Shown here: positions 8,995 to 18,629 of the stretch, piece after piece
Layout of the letters: each line of letters starts with the position of its first letter
Position numbering within the stretch: the stretch's first letter is position 1
Assembly (NCBI RefSeq): GCF_018642165.1
Contig: NZ_JAHHZM010000001.1
Span: 682,001 to 746,000, forward strand
DNA from: Echinicola shivajiensis
GTDB taxonomy: Bacteria; Bacteroidota; Bacteroidia; Cytophagales; Cyclobacteriaceae
Direction: 5' to 3'
Length of the DNA: 64,000 bases
Made by a program: the position numbers and the translations under genes
The notes under the pieces: model-generated
Databases searched by the model: none
What the model saw: the letters and a program-made list of their open reading frames with translations, nothing else
Told to the model about the DNA's origin: nothing

Positions 8995-9500
8995 ATATAT
9001 TTTTTTCCAAAATTACGATGAATTCCCTGCATTCAAGAATTAATTCTGCTGAATCCACGTAATTTCGTTCATGTATAACGGAAGTCTCTTTACCAGATTA
9101 TTTCCTTTTGGAATTATTTTCCAAAATTTTCAGGATTCAGGAGAGAACGCAATATGTCCTCACATAGTTTCGTTTCCTTGAACTTTTAACAAAAAAATTT
9201 CGATATGCTTAAGCCAAGTTAGCCACCATAAGATCAACCACTTAAAAAAATACAGATTGTTTAAAATCACACTAAAACATTTCCTGCAACAAGAAAATTA
9301 CTAGATGAAATAATATCTAGCATCAATTTTGTTTAACTAAGCGCCAAGTTTTTTGATTAGATAATTAGTTAAAGGCTAAAATCAGTTTTTTTCGGTCAAA
9401 AACCCCTTTTAATGGGGGTTAAATTTTTAAAACTGCGATAAATCCTGTAATCTCGTAATATAAAAGGAACCAACTAAAATAATACAAACCACATATTAAA
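8995..9500. other. 506-base intergenic region between divergent genes
   Basis: No credible ORF was seen. The region holds three small inverted repeats: an 8-bp AT-rich repeat at 9106-9126 (TTTTGGAA / TTCCAAAA, 5-base loop), a 6-bp repeat at 9301-9320 (CTAGAT / ATCTAG), and a GC-richer hairpin at 9401-9420 (AACCCC / GGGGTT). It probably carries both divergent promoters, but no complete TTTG/TAnnTTTG pair was identified. Confidence 0.5.
9401..9420 (+). repeat. Hairpin upstream of the coiled-coil protein gene
   Basis: AACCCC at 9401-9406 pairs with GGGGTT at 9415-9420 across an 8-base loop, followed by a T-rich stretch. It lies about 80 bases before the ATG at 9501, so it could be a leader hairpin or weak attenuator. 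No regulator is known. Confidence 0.35.
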
Positions 9501-10118
9501 ATGAAGAGAATCAGCATCATAGCACTTTTCACTTATATCACCCTATCCTTTACCACTTATGCTCAAAATACACCTGAGCAGGTTGAAGATAGCAGATCCC
9601 TGAATGGTGGTACAATTGAAAGCCAATTTGATTACCTAAATTCCATCTCAAACAATTACCAAGAATATAAGGTAGTCAAAAAGACTAATCTGGAAAAAAT
9701 CAAATCTAACATTCTGGATTCGCTAAGTGTGTTCAAGGATCAAATCATTGAAAAAAACGTAAAAATCAATGATCAAAAGTCCAAAATCGAAGAATTGAAT
9801 ACCGGTATTGAAAATGCTCAACTGGAACTTACAGCAGCCCTAGAAAGCAAAGACAGCTTTTCAATTTTAGGCCTACAGGTATATAAAACTACCTATAGTA
9901 CAATTATGTGGGGAACCATTATCATATTGGCTTTGGCTTTGGCATTCTTTGTCTTTAAATTTTCCAGAAGTCATAAAGTGATTTCTAATACTCAAAAAGA
10001 TTTATTGGAAATCAAAGAAGAATTCGAAAACCATAGAAAGAATACCCTTGATAGAGAGCGTAAACTAAAAAGACAATTGGTTGACGAAATGAACAAAAAA
10101 CAGGGTATTTCCTCTTAA
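9501..10118 (+). CDS. Membrane-anchored coiled-coil hypothetical protein
   Basis: The 205-residue protein has a signal peptide (cleavage probably after TYAQ, about residue 22). A periplasmic helical segment with coiled-coil heptads follows (about 60-115, ILDSLSVFKDQIIEKNVKIN and onward), then one transmembrane helix (about 130-153, MWGTIIILALALAFFVFKF). A second, highly charged cytoplasmic coiled coil ends the protein. The layout suggests a scaffold or tether across the inner membrane. I recall similar Cytophagales proteins being labelled tRNA methyltransferase in databases, but no such domain is visible here. It is followed 131 bases later by the DUF2723 gene. Confidence 0.75.
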   Translation: MKRISIIALFTYITLSFTTYAQNTPEQVEDSRSLNGGTIESQFDYLNSISNNYQEYKVVKKTNLEKIKSNILDSLSVFKDQIIEKNVKINDQKSKIEELNTGIENAQLELTAALESKDSFSILGLQVYKTTYSTIMWGTIIILALALAFFVFKFSRSHKVISNTQKDLLEIKEEFENHRKNTLDRERKLKRQLVDEMNKKQGISS

Positions 10119-10249
10119 AATCTACTTAAGGGGGATTTCCCCCTTTCCCTTTTCCCGCATTACCCGCTCATTTTTTTAAAATTGGTTAATTTCCCCTTAT
10201 TTCCTGAATTATTTTTTATTTTCGCCATTCACATCAGTGTAAATTTAAC

Positions 10250-13231
10250 ATGATCAATTACAAAAAAGTCAATGACCTTACGGGGTGGATTGTATTTTTA
10301 TTAGCCACGCTAGTTTATTTACTTACTATTGAGGAAACTGCGAGTTTTTGGGATCCGGGAGAATTTATCGCCGTATCATACAAACTACAAGTGCCACACC
10401 CTCCAGGAGCACCATTTTTCCTATTGATCTATCGCATGTTTGGGTTCCTTGCCTTTGGTGATGGACTCAGCGTAGCTTACTGGATGAACGTGGGGAGTGC
10501 CTTATTTTCCGGCTTTACCATACTTTTTCTTTTTTGGTCTATCACGCTGCTTGGACGCAAATTATTCAAACTTGAAAAAGGAAAAGAAAGTAAGGGGCAC
10601 ACCATAGCCATTATGGGAGCTGGGATCATTGGTTCATTGGTCTATACCTTCTCTGACAGCTTCTGGTTTTCTGCTGTTGAAGCGGAAGTTTACGCGATGT
10701 CTTCATTTTTTACCGCTATCGTCATTTGGGCATTCTTGAAATGGGATGTGATTGAAAATCCGAAAGACGAAAATCGTTATATGATTTTCATCGCCTACTT
10801 AGTAGGACTTTCCATAGGTGTTCACTTGCTTAACCTAGTCACCCTGCCTGCATTGGCCTTGGTGGTATATTTCAAAAAATTCAAGTCTCCGAATCTAAAA
10901 GGAGCCATTATTGCTTTTTTACTTGGTGGAGTAGCCTTAGTAATCATCAACAACATTATTATCCCAGGATTGCCTAGTATCGCTGGCTCTTTGGAAATCT
11001 TCTTTGTCAATAACATAGGGCTCCCATTTGGTTCAGGTATCATCTTCTTTGTAATTATTTTCCTTGGCGCACTTATCGCCGCTTTGATTTATTCTATCAA
11101 ATCAAAGCAAGCCATATTAAATACAATATTACTTTCACTTACCTTTATTTTGATAGGTTATGGATCCTATGCTTTAATTGTAGTTCGTGCCAACGCTGAT
11201 CCTATAATCAGTGAAAATGCCCCCAAAGATGTCATAAGCTTTGTAAGTTATCTGAAAAGAGAGCAATACGGCTATAGACCATTAATGCACGGACAGTACT
11301 TTACAGCTGAAGTCGTTGATCAAAAAGAAGGGGATCCTGTTTATGTCAAAGGAGAAGACAAATATGAGGTCGTTGACTATGGAATTGTCAATGAATACGA
11401 TCCGGAAAAAACGACTATTCTCCCTAGAATTTATTCCACCCAGCCTAACCACAAACGCATCTATATGTCCAAGTTGGGCTTAAGAGAAGGTGAAGAACCT
11501 ACCTTTGCGGACAATATCTATTTTATGTTCTCCCACCAGCTGGGGCATATGTATTGGAGATATTTTATGTGGAATTTCTCAGGCAGGGAAAGTGATTATT
11601 CAGATGCTCCGGCAATGACCTTCTTTTCAACCTTTGAAGATTTCCCTAAATATATCACAGAAAATAAGGCCCACAATAATTACCTGATGCTTCCATTATT
11701 ATTGGGCATTATTGGCTTATTCTTCCAGGCCAAATATGATCAAAAATCCTTCTGGGTCACCATGATGTTATTCTTGATGATGGGGGTAGTACTGGTACTC
11801 TACCTGAATTCCCCTCCTGTGGAGCCAAGAGAAAGGGATTATATTTATGTAGGTTCATTTTATGCCTTTGCCATTTGGGTAGGTCTCGGCGTATTGGCCA
11901 TTGCCCATGCCATCGCGAAAGTCAACAAAAACTTTGCTGTCGCCTCTATCATGGCCACCTTGATCGCATTCCCTGTCCCTATGCTTATGGCCAACCAAAA
12001 CTGGGATGACCATAATCGTTCTGACAGATACTTCTCAGTCGATTCAGCTAGAAACTTCTTAGCATCCTGTGAAGAAAATGCCATCCTATTTACCGGTGGG
12101 GATAATGACACTTTCCCGCTATGGTATGTGCAAGAGGTAGAAGGCTTCAGAACTGATGTTCGGGTGATCGTCTTGAGTTATTTCGACACTGATTGGTATG
12201 TGGAGCAAATGACTCGGCCTGTTAACAAATCAGCAGCCCTACCATTCTCATTGGAGAAAAAGAACTTTAAGAAAGGAACCAACGACGTATTGTATGTAAA
12301 TGAAAGACAAGGTCTCAATGCAATCTCAGCCAAAGAATACTTGAGACTTTTGAAAAATGAAAGTGACCTTCTTAAAATCAACTCAAGCTTTTCAACTCCT
12401 GTTTACCAAGTTCCGTCTAAAAACTTGATTCTGGAAGTTGACTCTGCGGCAGTTATCAAGCAGGGAATCATTCCAGAGGGAATGGAAAATCTAGTATTGA
12501 GCCAGATGAACCTTAGGGTTAAAGGTAGGTACCTGACCAAGGGCAACCTTATGCTTCTAGATCTAATTACCACCAACAACTGGGAAAGGCCTATCTATTT
12601 TAATAACACCTCCCTCTCTTCTATAGGTTTTGACCTCAAAAATAATGTGGTAATGGAAGGCCTGACCTACCGTTTACTGCCTATTTATAAACCTGAATCA
12701 GTAGATGAGTTTTTGGTCAATACGGATCTTGCCTACAAAAATGTCATGGAGAAGTTTGCTTACAGAGGCATGGACAATCCAGACAATTACTTCGATGAAG
12801 AATATAGAAGGTTCACCTCCAACCACAGAAGTGCCCTTAACACCATTACAGGTGCTTTATTGAGTGAAGGTGACTTGGAAAGAGCGGCAGATATTCAAAA
12901 ACTGAGCTTGGAAAAATTCCCTAACGAGGCAGTCCCATATGACCTCGCCAATGGTCAATCGGTGATATACCTTTTCGAGATGGGTGAAGATGACCTTGCC
13001 TTGGACATCATTGAAAAGCTCTCTGAAAAATCCTTTGAAACCCTTAAATTCTATAGGGACAAAGGAAGAGAAATGGACCGTGACGCCATGATTTCCTTGG
13101 AAATGATGCGTTATTTCGTACCGCTACTGCAAGAAAGAGGTTATGATGAACTGGCCACCAAAATCCAAAACAACTTGGATATTGTCCTCGGTCCATCGGG
13201 AACTCCTGGATTATTAAATAATACTAAATAA
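10250..13231 (+). CDS. DUF2723 family membrane glycosyltransferase-like protein
   Basis: The 993-residue protein has an N-terminal multi-pass domain of about 600 residues and a large soluble C-terminal part with TPR-like helices. The first extracytoplasmic loop has WDPGEFIAVSYKLQVPHPPG, the DUF2723 hallmark that resembles the acidic motif of dolichyl-phosphate-mannose:protein O-mannosyltransferases (GT-C fold). A second hallmark is NSPPVEPRERDYIYVGSFYA. The family includes eukaryotic TMEM260-like transferases. In Bacteroidota it is abundant and poorly studied; a role in extracytoplasmic protein glycosylation is inferred. It ends at a strong terminator. Confidence 0.88.
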   Translation: MINYKKVNDLTGWIVFLLATLVYLLTIEETASFWDPGEFIAVSYKLQVPHPPGAPFFLLIYRMFGFLAFGDGLSVAYWMNVGSALFSGFTILFLFWSITLLGRKLFKLEKGKESKGHTIAIMGAGIIGSLVYTFSDSFWFSAVEAEVYAMSSFFTAIVIWAFLKWDVIENPKDENRYMIFIAYLVGLSIGVHLLNLVTLPALALVVYFKKFKSPNLKGAIIAFLLGGVALVIINNIIIPGLPSIAGSLEIFFVNNIGLPFGSGIIFFVIIFLGALIAALIYSIKSKQAILNTILLSLTFILIGYGSYALIVVRANADPIISENAPKDVISFVSYLKREQYGYRPLMHGQYFTAEVVDQKEGDPVYVKGEDKYEVVDYGIVNEYDPEKTTILPRIYSTQPNHKRIYMSKLGLREGEEPTFADNIYFMFSHQLGHMYWRYFMWNFSGRESDYSDAPAMTFFSTFEDFPKYITENKAHNNYLMLPLLLGIIGLFFQAKYDQKSFWVTMMLFLMMGVVLVLYLNSPPVEPRERDYIYVGSFYAFAIWVGLGVLAIAHAIAKVNKNFAVASIMATLIAFPVPMLMANQNWDDHNRSDRYFSVDSARNFLASCEENAILFTGGDNDTFPLWYVQEVEGFRTDVRVIVLSYFDTDWYVEQMTRPVNKSAALPFSLEKKNFKKGTNDVLYVNERQGLNAISAKEYLRLLKNESDLLKINSSFSTPVYQVPSKNLILEVDSAAVIKQGIIPEGMENLVLSQMNLRVKGRYLTKGNLMLLDLITTNNWERPIYFNNTSLSSIGFDLKNNVVMEGLTYRLLPIYKPESVDEFLVNTDLAYKNVMEKFAYRGMDNPDNYFDEEYRRFTSNHRSALNTITGALLSEGDLERAADIQKLSLEKFPNEAVPYDLANGQSVIYLFEMGEDDLALDIIEKLSEKSFETLKFYRDKGREMDRDAMISLEMMRYFVPLLQERGYDELATKIQNNLDIVLGPSGTPGLLNNTK

Positions 13232-13255
13232 AAAAGCGGCTTAGGCCGCTTTTTT
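13230..13255 (+). terminator. Intrinsic terminator after the DUF2723 gene
   Basis: A GCGGC/GCCGC core extended by A-T pairs (13230-13240 with 13245-13255) has a TTAG loop and a T run. It overlaps the stop codon region. The A tract makes it usable on both strands. Confidence 0.85.
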
Positions 13256-13311
13256 ATTTTCATACAATATCTTTTCCCTTATTTTTTGACATAACCTTCA
13301 ACTCCTAGCGG

Positions 13312-13791
13312 TCATGCCTGCTTAGGAGCAAATCCATTGGGATCTATTTCATCCTTCAATTCCATATGCAATATAGGATAGGGTTTCCCCATAGGATCAA
13401 ATTCGGACCTACTGACCACTTCAAAACCTAAGTGGAGGTAAAAACCAACAGCCGGCCCATTATCCTCATTAACATCCACCTTATAAGACTGAAGTTCTTT
13501 GATAGCGTGGTGCATTAGCTGTTTACCTATACCATTCCCCATAGCATTGGGATGGACAAAAAGCATTTCCACCTTATTATCCGCCACACCAATAAAGCCT
13601 AACGGAATGCCATTTTCATCCCGAACACAGGCAAGGTTCACCAGTCCAAGGTATTGGTTCAAAATCAAGGGCTTGAAATATTCAATATCCCCGGCCTGCA
13701 AAAAATCATGGGTAGCACGCACTGAAGCCTCCCAAACTTCCACCAAAAGGGGGAATTCTGAAGGGTCTACCTGATCAATCGAATAGTCCAT
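13312..13791 (-). CDS. GNAT family N-acetyltransferase
   Basis: The 159-residue protein has the GNAT fold. The acetyl-CoA pyrophosphate loop is visible as GNGIGKQLMHHA (about 107-118), preceded by the VEMLFVHPNAMG strand. It transfers an acetyl group from acetyl-CoA to an amine of unknown identity. The N-terminal EASVRATHDFLQAGDIEYFK segment is typical of the YjdJ/PhnO-like small GNATs. It starts 12 bases after the methyltransferase stop on the same strand, so the two are probably one transcript. Confidence 0.88.
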   Translation of the reverse strand: MDYSIDQVDPSEFPLLVEVWEASVRATHDFLQAGDIEYFKPLILNQYLGLVNLACVRDENGIPLGFIGVADNKVEMLFVHPNAMGNGIGKQLMHHAIKELQSYKVDVNEDNGPAVGFYLHLGFEVVSRSEFDPMGKPYPILHMELKDEIDPNGFAPKQA

Positions 13792-13803
13792 TCCTGTTAT
13801 CTG

Positions 13804-14583
13804 TCAACCTTTCTTTTCCAAAATATAAAACAAATCCAATCCTTTATCCGGATGGTTCTCCACTAAAAAATCTTCATGGCTAATATTGGTCACTGATTCT
13901 CCACCTTGTTTATGAAGCTTATTTCTGTTCATTCTATTTAGAATTTCATAAGGCATTCTCAGTATTGAAGCGGGCAATTTATGCTGAAGATCAAAAATAT
14001 CGAAACGCATGATTTTCTGAACTGACTTCCTATTGGCTTCATGGTATTCCCAAACCTTTTCATTTCCACCGATACCCTTGGCATCCACTACATCAAAAAT
14101 CCCCTCACAAAGGTTGATCAACTGACTGCCAGTATACTCTCTGATATGCCATGGATTTCGACTCAAAGTATGACGGATATTAGGGGTAGAAATAATGGCC
14201 TTCCCTCCTGGCTTGAGCACCCTGTAGATTTCCTCCAAAAACAGTCGGTCATCCTCAATATGCTCGATCACCTGAAAACTCACCACAGTATCATAAGTGC
14301 CTGAAGTCACCGTGCTCAAAGGAGGAATCACTGCTTGTTCAAAAACCACATCTGGATACTTTTGTTGAAGTTTTTCTATTACCTCTCCGATTTTGTCCAA
14401 ACCATGATAAGAGGCCACATTTTCTCTGAGCACCTCCACTCCTCTTCCTTCGCCACAGCCTATTTCCAGCAAATCTCCACTTACTAAGGGTTTGGCGGCA
14501 ATGTATGCCTTTAATAAACGTTGATGAATAGGGTTGTCACTGACCAACTTATCAGAGGCAATTTCCGTTGTATAGGTAGCCAT
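13804..14583 (-). CDS. Class I SAM-dependent methyltransferase
   Basis: The 259-residue protein has a Rossmann methyltransferase domain with motif I LLEIGCGEGRGVEVL (about 38-52) and post-I acidic residue in YHGLDKIGE. The motif IV-like segment VVSFQVIEHIEDD and LKPGGKAIISTPN follow, which together mark the Methyltransf_11/UbiE-like group. It methylates a small molecule or lipid; the substrate is unknown. It lies divergent to the GWxTD gene with only 49 bases between starts and heads a probable two-gene transcript with the GNAT gene. Confidence 0.9.
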   Translation of the reverse strand: MATYTTEIASDKLVSDNPIHQRLLKAYIAAKPLVSGDLLEIGCGEGRGVEVLRENVASYHGLDKIGEVIEKLQQKYPDVVFEQAVIPPLSTVTSGTYDTVVSFQVIEHIEDDRLFLEEIYRVLKPGGKAIISTPNIRHTLSRNPWHIREYTGSQLINLCEGIFDVVDAKGIGGNEKVWEYHEANRKSVQKIMRFDIFDLQHKLPASILRMPYEILNRMNRNKLHKQGGESVTNISHEDFLVENHPDKGLDLFYILEKKG

Positions 14584-14632
14584 TTAAAATTTTATTATTT
14601 TCAACAAAAATAAGGTTAATTTTTAAAACCGG

Positions 14633-15880
14633 ATGATGATAAAGATAAAGACACTAAATTTTAAACTTCTAGGTGCTCTTGCCCTGATCTTGTTATGCTC
14701 TTGGACAGCCAAAGCCCAAAGCAGTCTAAAAAACATTGATCAAAACCTTCGATACTCACGATATTCCCGAATGTCCCCAAAGATTATTCCCATAAAAATC
14801 TCTGAACGGGAATTCAAGCTTCAAATGCCCATAGAAAAAATTGAGGAAGACCCCAGTTTTGAGGATTATGTTTTTTCGTATGTTATCGTTAAGGATTTCG
14901 ATGAAGAAATCAATGAGAACAATATTGTCCCACTGACCTCTTCCGACCTGAAATACAATACAGACAGGCATTTCTATTTCGAAAAAGTGGTAAGTATTCC
15001 AGAGAACCAAGAAGAAGCTTATGCAGTGATCATCTGCAAGGATATGAGACAAGGTGATCAGTATGTTTACCACACGGATCTAATCAGCCCCTTTGTCGCT
15101 GAAATCCCCAATTTTGGTGCCTATTACGAAAATGACATCCCTTTTGACCAAAACTTCATCAACAAAGAGGAAGCTTTGATTTTCAAGAGTAATCAAACTT
15201 TAAGTCTTTTCAGCTTTTATTATCCCCGGGATTTTGATATCCCTCTGCCTCCAATGGAAACTCGTCCTGCGCCAGTGCCTAAGGACATAAGGGTGGTCAA
15301 TAATGGAGATTTCCTTATCAATGTACCTCAACCATTCAATAATGATGGATATTACTTTATCCAGTCTGACACCTCAGGACAAACAGGTTTTATGGTAAAA
15401 ACCACCTCTGAGGCTTTCCCAAGAGTATCCAGCTATAACGAGATGGTAGATATGCTGGTATACATTTCAACTAGGAGCGAACATGAAGCCTTAAGAGAAG
15501 CTTCTGACAAGAAAAAAGCCTTGGATGAATACTGGCTGAACCTAACCAAAGACACCGAAAAAGCGCAGGGCATCATCAGGGAGTACTTTAGGCAGATTGA
15601 ATTCGCCAATATACTTTTTACTGATTTTAAGGATGGATGGAAAACTGATAGAGGCATGATCTACACCATCATGGGACCGCCGACAGACGTTTTCTTTGAC
15701 AAGGACAAGGAGGTTTGGATTTACGACAAATTGGGAAGTAATTCAAAAATTAGGTTTACCTTTGCACGCGTAAAAAATATTTTCACACCGAATTATTACA
15801 AGCTGAACCGATCAAGGTCTTATCAGCCTGAATGGTTCCAAAGTATTACATTATGGAGAAGCGGAAAGATGGCTTTTTGA
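14633..15880 (+). CDS. GWxTD domain-containing secreted protein
   Basis: The 415-residue protein has a signal peptide (about 1-29, ending TAKAQ). A long beta-rich body follows, then the GWxTD motif at 335-339 inside FKDGWKTDRGMIYTIMGPPT, the defining feature of this Bacteroidota/Acidobacteriota domain family. The function is unknown; members are exported. Its last 28 bases overlap the preferred start of rlmB, which suggests translational coupling. It is divergent from the methyltransferase gene. Confidence 0.88.
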   Translation: MMIKIKTLNFKLLGALALILLCSWTAKAQSSLKNIDQNLRYSRYSRMSPKIIPIKISEREFKLQMPIEKIEEDPSFEDYVFSYVIVKDFDEEINENNIVPLTSSDLKYNTDRHFYFEKVVSIPENQEEAYAVIICKDMRQGDQYVYHTDLISPFVAEIPNFGAYYENDIPFDQNFINKEEALIFKSNQTLSLFSFYYPRDFDIPLPPMETRPAPVPKDIRVVNNGDFLINVPQPFNNDGYYFIQSDTSGQTGFMVKTTSEAFPRVSSYNEMVDMLVYISTRSEHEALREASDKKKALDEYWLNLTKDTEKAQGIIREYFRQIEFANILFTDFKDGWKTDRGMIYTIMGPPTDVFFDKDKEVWIYDKLGSNSKIRFTFARVKNIFTPNYYKLNRSRSYQPEWFQSITLWRSGKMAF

Positions 15881-16635
15881 TTGAAAAAGGAGCTCACGAG
15901 AAAGACTTTATTTTTGGTACCAGAGCGGTAATGGAAGCACTTCATGCCCAAAAAGACATTGACAAGATCTTGGTCAATAAGGAGCTGAACAATGATCTTA
16001 TCAAAGAACTATTGAGCCTTGCCAAACAAGAAAGGGTTCCGGTAGTAAGGGTTCCTGAAGCCAAACTCAACAGAATCACCCGTAAAAACCACCAAGGTGT
16101 AGTGGCCCATATGTCTGCCATCCAGTATGCCTCCATGGACAATGTAATCGAAGAATGTTTCTCCAAAGGCATAGATCCAATGATCTTGGTTCTGGACAGG
16201 ATTACGGATGTCAGAAATTTTGGAGCTATTGCCAGAACAGCAGAATGTGCGGGCGTACATGCCATTCTTATTCCGGAAAAGGGAGCTGCTCAAATCAACT
16301 CCGATGCCGTAAAGACTTCTGCTGGGGCACTTAATTTCCTTCCTGTTTGTAGGGCCAAAAACTTGTTTTTTGCTGTCAAAGAGCTGAAGCGAATGGGGCT
16401 AAACATCGTCAGTTGTACAGAAAAGACAGAAAGGGATATGTATCAGGCTGACTTTACTGTTCCCACAGCACTTATCATGGGTTCAGAAGAAGATGGCATT
16501 TCTGATGAGCTAATGCAGCTTAGTGACGAATTTGTAAGAATCCCTATGGGAGGAAATATAGAAAGTCTTAATGTTTCTGTGGCTTGCGGAGTAATGATTT
16601 ACGAAGCGATTAGGCAAAGAAAGACTTCAAAATAA
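15853..16635 (+). CDS. rlmB: 23S rRNA (guanosine(2251)-2'-O)-methyltransferase RlmB
   Basis: The 260-residue protein is a SpoU/TrmH (SPOUT) methyltransferase. It has the N-terminal substrate-binding domain (FIFGTRAVMEAL near residue 20) and the three SpoU motifs: VLDRITDVRNFGAIARTAEC, MGSEEDGIS and IPMGGNIESLNVSVACG. It is expected to methylate the 2'-OH of G2251 in 23S rRNA. The open frame extends to an ATG at 15832 inside the GWxTD gene, but the ATG at 15853 (MEKRKDG) matches the usual RlmB N-terminus. A paralogous 2'-O-methyltransferase cannot be ruled out. Confidence 0.88.
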   Translation: MEKRKDGFLIEKGAHEKDFIFGTRAVMEALHAQKDIDKILVNKELNNDLIKELLSLAKQERVPVVRVPEAKLNRITRKNHQGVVAHMSAIQYASMDNVIEECFSKGIDPMILVLDRITDVRNFGAIARTAECAGVHAILIPEKGAAQINSDAVKTSAGALNFLPVCRAKNLFFAVKELKRMGLNIVSCTEKTERDMYQADFTVPTALIMGSEEDGISDELMQLSDEFVRIPMGGNIESLNVSVACGVMIYEAIRQRKTSK

Positions 16636-16646
16636 AAATATTAATG

Positions 16647-16680
16647 AGGCCTCTTGATTTTCTTCAAGAGGCCTTTTTTT
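16647..16680 (+). terminator. Intrinsic terminator after rlmB
   Basis: A perfect 11-bp GC-rich stem (16647-16657 with 16664-16674) has a 6-base loop and a T run to 16680. It sits exactly between convergent genes and may serve both. Confidence 0.88.
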
Positions 16681-17096
16681 TAGTAGCATAAGTGAACGTT
16701 TACATGTTGAAAGCCTTCGCTAAACTTCACATAATGAAGTGCTGGACCTCGTGATTTAGTCTTACAACTAAATGCTCCTGAAAAGCTGTATCCTTCCTTG
16801 GGCCTGCCAAAAAACGAATAATCCATTTTTCCATTCACATTGCCATCATGAAATATTGCGATCATATATTCACCTACAGGCAATTCTCCCAATGCTATAG
16901 GCAAGCAGTTTTCAGAAACCTTAACAGTTTTTTCTAAAATTGCTTCAGCATCTCCATCCTGGAGAAATCTTTTATCATAAACCTGCACTTTTATTTGACC
17001 GCCCAATGTAAAATCAAGATTGTCTATGGATAGAACGGTGGAGTTATATCTCTCCAATGGATACAGCAAAGCAATTATTAAAACTAGAAACTTCAT
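16680..17096 (-). CDS. DUF2141 domain-containing exported protein
   Basis: The 138-residue protein has a short N-terminal hydrophobic segment (MKFLVLIIALLYPL) and a DUF2141 beta-sandwich with its hallmark LPVGEYMIAIFHDGNVNGKM and the following FFGRPKEGYSFS. The GKMDYSF part resembles a calcium-type loop, but this is not proven. Family function is unknown. It lies 29 bases downstream of the outer-membrane protein gene on the same strand. The stop is two bases from the rlmB terminator T run. Confidence 0.88.
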   Translation of the reverse strand: MKFLVLIIALLYPLERYNSTVLSIDNLDFTLGGQIKVQVYDKRFLQDGDAEAILEKTVKVSENCLPIALGELPVGEYMIAIFHDGNVNGKMDYSFFGRPKEGYSFSGAFSCKTKSRGPALHYVKFSEGFQHVNVHLCY

Positions 17097-17125
17097 TTTT
17101 TAAAATGTATTTATGTTGGTAGATG

Positions 17126-18364
17126 CTATTCGATTCGGCTTTTTTGGAACCATATATCCCCAAAATTGAAATTCAGGCTAATTCCATGGCTTACTTCCTT
17201 GGAGAGCTGGTTTAGATCGCCTTGCTGAACATACTGATAAGATAAATTAAGCCTTGTAAAGCCTTGGATTGGAAAGCCAAAACCTATACTTGCCCCCTTT
17301 CTTTGCACTGGACTACCTTCAGAGCGGATATAACCAGTATCATAAAAAATCCCAGCTGAATAATTCACTCTTTTCAAAAATTCAATCCCATAAAAATTGG
17401 GCATATACTCCCCTCCTATACTAAAAAGATGGCTATTAATATAACCGCTGTCGTCACCAGAAAACATTTTATAACTATAATCAGCAGCAAGCAACAACCG
17501 ACTGTTTTGATAGCTAATCCCTCCTTTAACAGATGAACCCAATTGTAAATTTTCTTTTTGCTCCACCAATTCGTACATGGCGGAATCCAAACTATTGAGA
17601 TAAGCCAAAGAGGTCTTACTTGCCTTTAACTGACTTGGTATTTGATAGCTTAAACCCAAGCTCAATTGTTTATCTTCATGCTTAAAAGCTACAAACTGGG
17701 CACCTATATCAAGTCCCAAGCCATTATAATTGTCCCTATTGTTTAATTTCAGGCTCTCTATATTACCATTGGTTACTTCTTCTGTATAGTAAAAATTCTC
17801 ATGATTGATATGGCCAAAAGCAAAATAAGGCCTAATCCCCAATGAAAGTCTGGGCATTACATCCACTGCAAAATTCAGATAGATCTTATTGATGTCCCCA
17901 TAACCCGTAACGTATTTATCAAAGGGAGTCGTCGAACCAGAAAAATAAGCTTTCTGTATAAAGCTATAATCCACACTGCTTATTGGCATCATACCTAGTG
18001 TAAAAGCTGTTTTTTTGGAGGTTCTAAACCAAAAGGAAATCAGACTCAGATTAGTCCTGTTGATATTGATATTTTCTGAACCCGTATTGATATTCATCAA
18101 TTTATAGTTTACCTCAGCATCCACCAAAAAATTAAAAGCACCGACACTTGTGGCCGATGCAGGGTTGAGTTGATTGAGAAAATAAGGAGACCTTACCCCA
18201 GTACCAACTCCTCCAATTCTTGCAGCCTGGCCGAACTGGTCCTGAGCCAATAATCCTACCCCAAAGGAAGAATAGAGTGAGCCATCACCCCTTTGGGCAA
18301 AAAGCTCACTACCAGAAATCAGAAAACAAATACTGCAACAAATAATATATATGAAAGCACGCAT
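17126..18364 (-). CDS. Outer-membrane beta-barrel protein
   Basis: The protein is about 412 residues from the preferred ATG at 18364 (MRAFIYIICCSICFLISGSE), which gives a clean signal peptide ending ELFAQ. The longer frame begins with a TTG at 18424. The mature part is rich in alternating beta-strand patterns with aromatic girdles (for example SLGIRPYFAFGHINHENFYY) and ends in an aromatic-containing basic tail. It looks like the PorV/FadL-like barrel proteins of Bacteroidota. A transport or T9SS role is only inference. The divergent DUF4270 gene starts 265 bases away. Confidence 0.75.
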   Translation of the reverse strand: MRAFIYIICCSICFLISGSELFAQRGDGSLYSSFGVGLLAQDQFGQAARIGGVGTGVRSPYFLNQLNPASATSVGAFNFLVDAEVNYKLMNINTGSENININRTNLSLISFWFRTSKKTAFTLGMMPISSVDYSFIQKAYFSGSTTPFDKYVTGYGDINKIYLNFAVDVMPRLSLGIRPYFAFGHINHENFYYTEEVTNGNIESLKLNNRDNYNGLGLDIGAQFVAFKHEDKQLSLGLSYQIPSQLKASKTSLAYLNSLDSAMYELVEQKENLQLGSSVKGGISYQNSRLLLAADYSYKMFSGDDSGYINSHLFSIGGEYMPNFYGIEFLKRVNYSAGIFYDTGYIRSEGSPVQRKGASIGFGFPIQGFTRLNLSYQYVQQGDLNQLSKEVSHGISLNFNFGDIWFQKSRIE

Positions 18365-18629
18365 CTTAATACTTTTTGCTGCAAGGTAAGTGGGCTTTCC
18401 CCCAATGATCAGTTTTATAGACAAAGCCCTGAAATTTCACGACAAACCAATTCATAATAGGGACAATCCCCTTTTAAGAGCATTGACCTTATTCTTCTGA
18501 TCAAAGAGGAAAGCGGCCTATTCGTCGACAAATTCCTCACTTAAATCTATAATAAATCCCTGAGACATGGATTTTACCTTGATTTGTCAGCAATACAAAT
18601 TAATCGTGTATTCATCAGTGCTATTTCAT

